Shown: positions 61,784 to 64,000 of the stretch, piece after piece
How the letters are laid out: each line of letters begins with the position of its first letter
Position numbering within the stretch: the first letter of the stretch is position 1
From: Juglans regia
Taxonomy: Eukaryota; Streptophyta; Magnoliopsida; Fagales; Juglandaceae
Reading direction: 5' to 3'
Length of the DNA stretch: 64,000 nt
NCBI RefSeq assembly: GCF_001411555.2
Contig: NC_049904.1
Coordinates: 33,375,473-33,439,472 of the forward strand
Position numbers and translations under genes: made by a program
The notes under the pieces: model-generated
The model's input: only the letters and a program-made list of their open reading frames with translations
The model's database searches: none
What the model was told of the DNA's origin: nothing

Positions 61784-62461
61784 ATGGCGATCACCAACTC
61801 TGTCTACTTCCCTGTCGTTTTCTTTGAAGGCCACTGCCAGACCAACGTCGGGGAAGTCGACTTTCTCCCGTCGCTGGAATTTGAGAAAGTTCGATGGGTC
61901 ATAAGCTGCATTCTCGAAATCCCTCCACGCCGGTTATCGTTCTACATCCTCGTGAAGCACCGCTCAAGGAAGTCGAAGACCCTCCAGAGGATCCCCATAA
62001 CCAGAAGGTCTGATTTCGCAGCGTTTTCCCGACATCTTATCGAGTTTGGAGAGACCTTCCAAATGATCGCGAGCTGCATGACTGAAATTCCTCCGCGCCT
62101 GTTAACAGTAGACCTCGCCGTGAAGTACAGGTCGAAGGCTCTCCTGAAGATTTCCACATCTGGAAGTTGGTACGAGAAGCAGGCCGCCGCAAGGGAGTTG
62201 CAGATGGAGAGAGAGAGGTATTTAGTCGATGATATGGGTCTGAGCGGGTTTTGTCTGGGGGATGAAGAGATCAATGGCAATGTCAATGTGGACGAAGATG
62301 GCTGGGTTGGTGGAAAAGATGTCGTGGAGTGTGAGGAATGTATCCGAGTCAAGGAACTGGGGAGTAAGTCTGAGTTTCATTGTTGCATGTATGATGCCGT
62401 GATCGTTGAGTTCAAGTCCAAAGCGGGTCCAGTTTCCCAGCCCGTCAAATGCACCAAATAA
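61784..62461 (+). CDS. Plant protein of unknown function, single exon, 225 aa (DUF7138-like)
   Basis: The frame is open upstream to 61727, but ATG 61784 (MAITNSVYFPVVFFEG) fits plant relatives that begin with 'PVVFF(D/E)G'; I recall these as the DUF7138 group, with moderate confidence. Codon composition is GC-richer than the surroundings and the coding stretch is uninterrupted, so it is probably a real gene. Two internal repeats are visible: residues 32-61 (EFEKVRWVISCILEIPPRRL...) and 87-116 (EFGETFQMIASCMTEIPPRL...), sharing the SC..EIPPR.L and VK.RS positions. A charged helix (about 130-148) follows, then an acidic Gly/Asn/Asp loop, then 'CEEC' (182-185) and 'HCC' (199-201), a possible metal site. 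No function should be assigned. It ends VSQPVKCTK. Confidence 0.75.
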   Translation: MAITNSVYFPVVFFEGHCQTNVGEVDFLPSLEFEKVRWVISCILEIPPRRLSFYILVKHRSRKSKTLQRIPITRRSDFAAFSRHLIEFGETFQMIASCMTEIPPRLLTVDLAVKYRSKALLKISTSGSWYEKQAAARELQMERERYLVDDMGLSGFCLGDEEINGNVNVDEDGWVGGKDVVECEECIRVKELGSKSEFHCCMYDAVIVEFKSKAGPVSQPVKCTK

Positions 62462-63021
62462 AGTTTCGATGCTTCATCGTGAGTTAGTTTTTTTGGTTCA
62501 AGGTTTAGCTTTAGCGTACGTGTAGATCAAGGAGCAGGAAGGAGGATGACATATACGTACATTTAGAGTAGAGATAATTTGATGTGTCGTGGTATACGCT
62601 TTTGTAATTAATTTACTGTTTCCAATTGGTCATTGATCGATAAATAAATCAAAGGAAATTTTCTGAAATTTATATGTCGTTCTCCTCCCTCTAATTATTG
62701 GTGTTTTTGGTTACATACAACATTAAATTCATCGAATTACGCTTCCTGGCTTGTGGTCTGTTATACTCGCCACCTTGAATGTCCACGTACCACGTGTGCA
62801 TAATATAGCTAGACACATGGACCCGCACGCTGGCGATCCCTTTATAACGACTTCCGTCCTCTGTGTTTCGACGAGAATCCCCTAAGCAACGGAAACTGAT
62901 CATACACTTTTTATTTTTTATTTTTTGACGTTTTCGCATTTTCGTTTAATGATGTACATGATTTTCTCCCTGACCAAACAAAGTGAAAGAAAGTGAGGGA
63001 AAATCCGGTGAGAAAAGAAAA
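62462..63021. other. Intergenic spacer before EXO70A1
   Basis: 3' UTR of the unknown gene, then the EXO70A1 promoter and leader. 'tccacgtaccacgtgtgcat' at 62781-62800 includes a CACGTG G-box (62790-62795). No gene seen. Confidence 0.6.
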
Positions 63022-64000
63022 ATGGGGGTTCAACAGGCAATGGAGGCCCTGAGCGAAAGAGCAGCGTCCATAAGAGAGTCGCTGCAGAAGAGCGAGACCA
63101 TCACGGACAACATGGTCTCCATTCTCGGCTCCTTCGATCACCGCCTCTCCGCCCTTGAAACCGCAATGCGTCCTACTCAAGTACACTTTTCCTCTTTCCT
63201 GTTTGGTAGCCGAGGAAAAAAGAGAAAAATTCCATTACACACGAACAGAAAATTATATAAATGCCTGGAAATTTTACGTTATAGACGTTTTTTTTACAAG
63301 ATTGAAACGATTAAGAGGTTCGCTGCACTTAAAAGAAATGGTTTTTACGTTCACTCTCTCTCACACACACACACACAATGGACGTAATGTAATGAGATCT
63401 ACCCGATGATTGTTTTGGAAAAACTAAATTTAGAGCTCAAATTCTGTTTTTGTTCATTTCTTTGTTTTCGAAATTTCTTTTAATGGCTGTGGCAGATACG
63501 AACGCATTCGATACGAAGGGCTCATGAAAATATCGATAAGACATTGAAGGCTGCAGAGGTTATATTGGGGAAATTCGACCTCACGCGCAAGGTTGGTCAC
63601 TTTTATTGTTTTTGAGTTAGTGAGAAGTGTACTTGGTGGAAATAAACAATTTGAGTATTTGACAATAGCAAGTCAGTCATTTTCTCTGGGGGCGTGTTTG
63701 GTCTTATTTATATGATTTTTGGAACGTAGTGCTGACTGCTGAGTAATGTTTTACGGGAAATAAAAGTATATTTAAATAGGGTAAATTAAATGGAGTGTGC
63801 AAGTATCGTACAGTCGCTTTGAAAAAGAGTGGAATCCACTATAAAAAAAATTAAATTTTTTTCATGTGAATCCATATATATTTATTTCTCCTCGTCAAGT
63901 GTTAATGCAGTGTGCTGTTGAGCTAATGTTTAATTGTGTTAAGTTCGTAGGATCCATGGTTATTCTTTAGAAAGGGAAAAAAAGACAAATTTTGGCAGCT
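63022..64000 (+). CDS. EXO70A1: Exocyst subunit EXO70A1-like (5' part; continues beyond window)
   Basis: Exocyst component tethering secretory vesicles to the plasma membrane. Only the first two coding exons lie in the window: 63022-63180 and 63496-63591, joined in phase 0. They give MGVQQAMEALSERAASIRES, then TITDNMVSILGSFDHRLSAL, ETAMRPTQ|IRTHSIRRAHEN, and TLKAAEVILGKFDLTRK, the well-conserved EXO70A N-terminal coiled region. An in-frame ATG upstream at 62983 is possible, but 63022 matches relatives (MGV...). From 63592 to the edge is intron, including a MITE fragment near 63790-63910. The rest of the protein is outside the window. Confidence 0.95.
63790..63910. mobile_element. MITE fragment in EXO70A1 intron 2
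   Basis: 'gtgtgcaagtatcgtacagt' and 'cgctttgaaaaagagtggaa' resemble the arm of the foldback family at 53926-54095 and 20880-21060. Confidence 0.45.

Noticed and set aside
1..64000. CRISPR arrays, bacterial-type operons, organelle inserts, intact tRNA or rRNA genes
   Set aside because: None seen by eye; the only tRNA-like match is the SINE head near 49880.

Overview
The window is nuclear DNA from a flowering plant, almost certainly a woody eudicot. All genes encode plant or general eukaryotic proteins with GT-AG introns, and the intergenic and intronic DNA is AT-rich and full of MITEs, hAT-like elements and LINE fragments. The repeat style (MITEs opening with GTTTGGATAGTGAGATGAGA, LINE tails with 'gtacttgg..ttatcaaaa') fits Fagales, perhaps Juglandaceae; that placement is my inference. 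I joined exons by eye, using splice sites and remembered protein families; no alignment was run.

Layout. 1-4890 (-): DGD1, galactolipid synthase, cut at its 3' end by the window edge and carrying an apparent 1-bp frameshift in exon 1. 8702-12059 (+): an LRAT/NC-domain protein with a 20-nt first coding exon. 13912-16668 (-): NSA2, a 60S ribosome biogenesis factor whose first exon codes only the ATG. 16.7-24.2 kb: gene-free and MITE-rich, with a hAT-like element flanked by an exact 8-bp duplication. 24238-27710 (+): a TMK-type LRR receptor kinase. 30117-36029 (-): Mediator subunit MED27, whose large intron has collected LINE pieces. 36.0-42.8 kb: repeats, including a second hAT-like element. 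42767-56375 (+): a 19-exon TEX10/IPI1 homologue whose introns hold a LINE lacking its RT ORF, a hairpin, a foldback element, a SINE and a third hAT-like element. 57787-60264 (+): ECO1/CTF7 cohesin acetyltransferase with a PIP box and a promoter E2F site. 61784-62461 (+): a single-exon plant protein of unknown function with an internal duplication. 63022 to the right edge (+): the start of EXO70A1.

The genes do not form a pathway or cluster; this is ordinary euchromatin of unrelated housekeeping and signalling genes. NSA2 and TEX10/IPI1 both act in pre-60S maturation, and both have TGGGCY (site II) motifs upstream. I found no CRISPR array, biosynthetic cluster or evident new multi-gene system. 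The most useful leads are the DGD1 frameshift, the hAT-like elements with 8-bp target duplications, the ORF2-less LINE with a 17-bp duplication, the 45-bp-arm hairpin in a TEX10 intron, and the recurrent poly(C)/poly(A) junction tracts.
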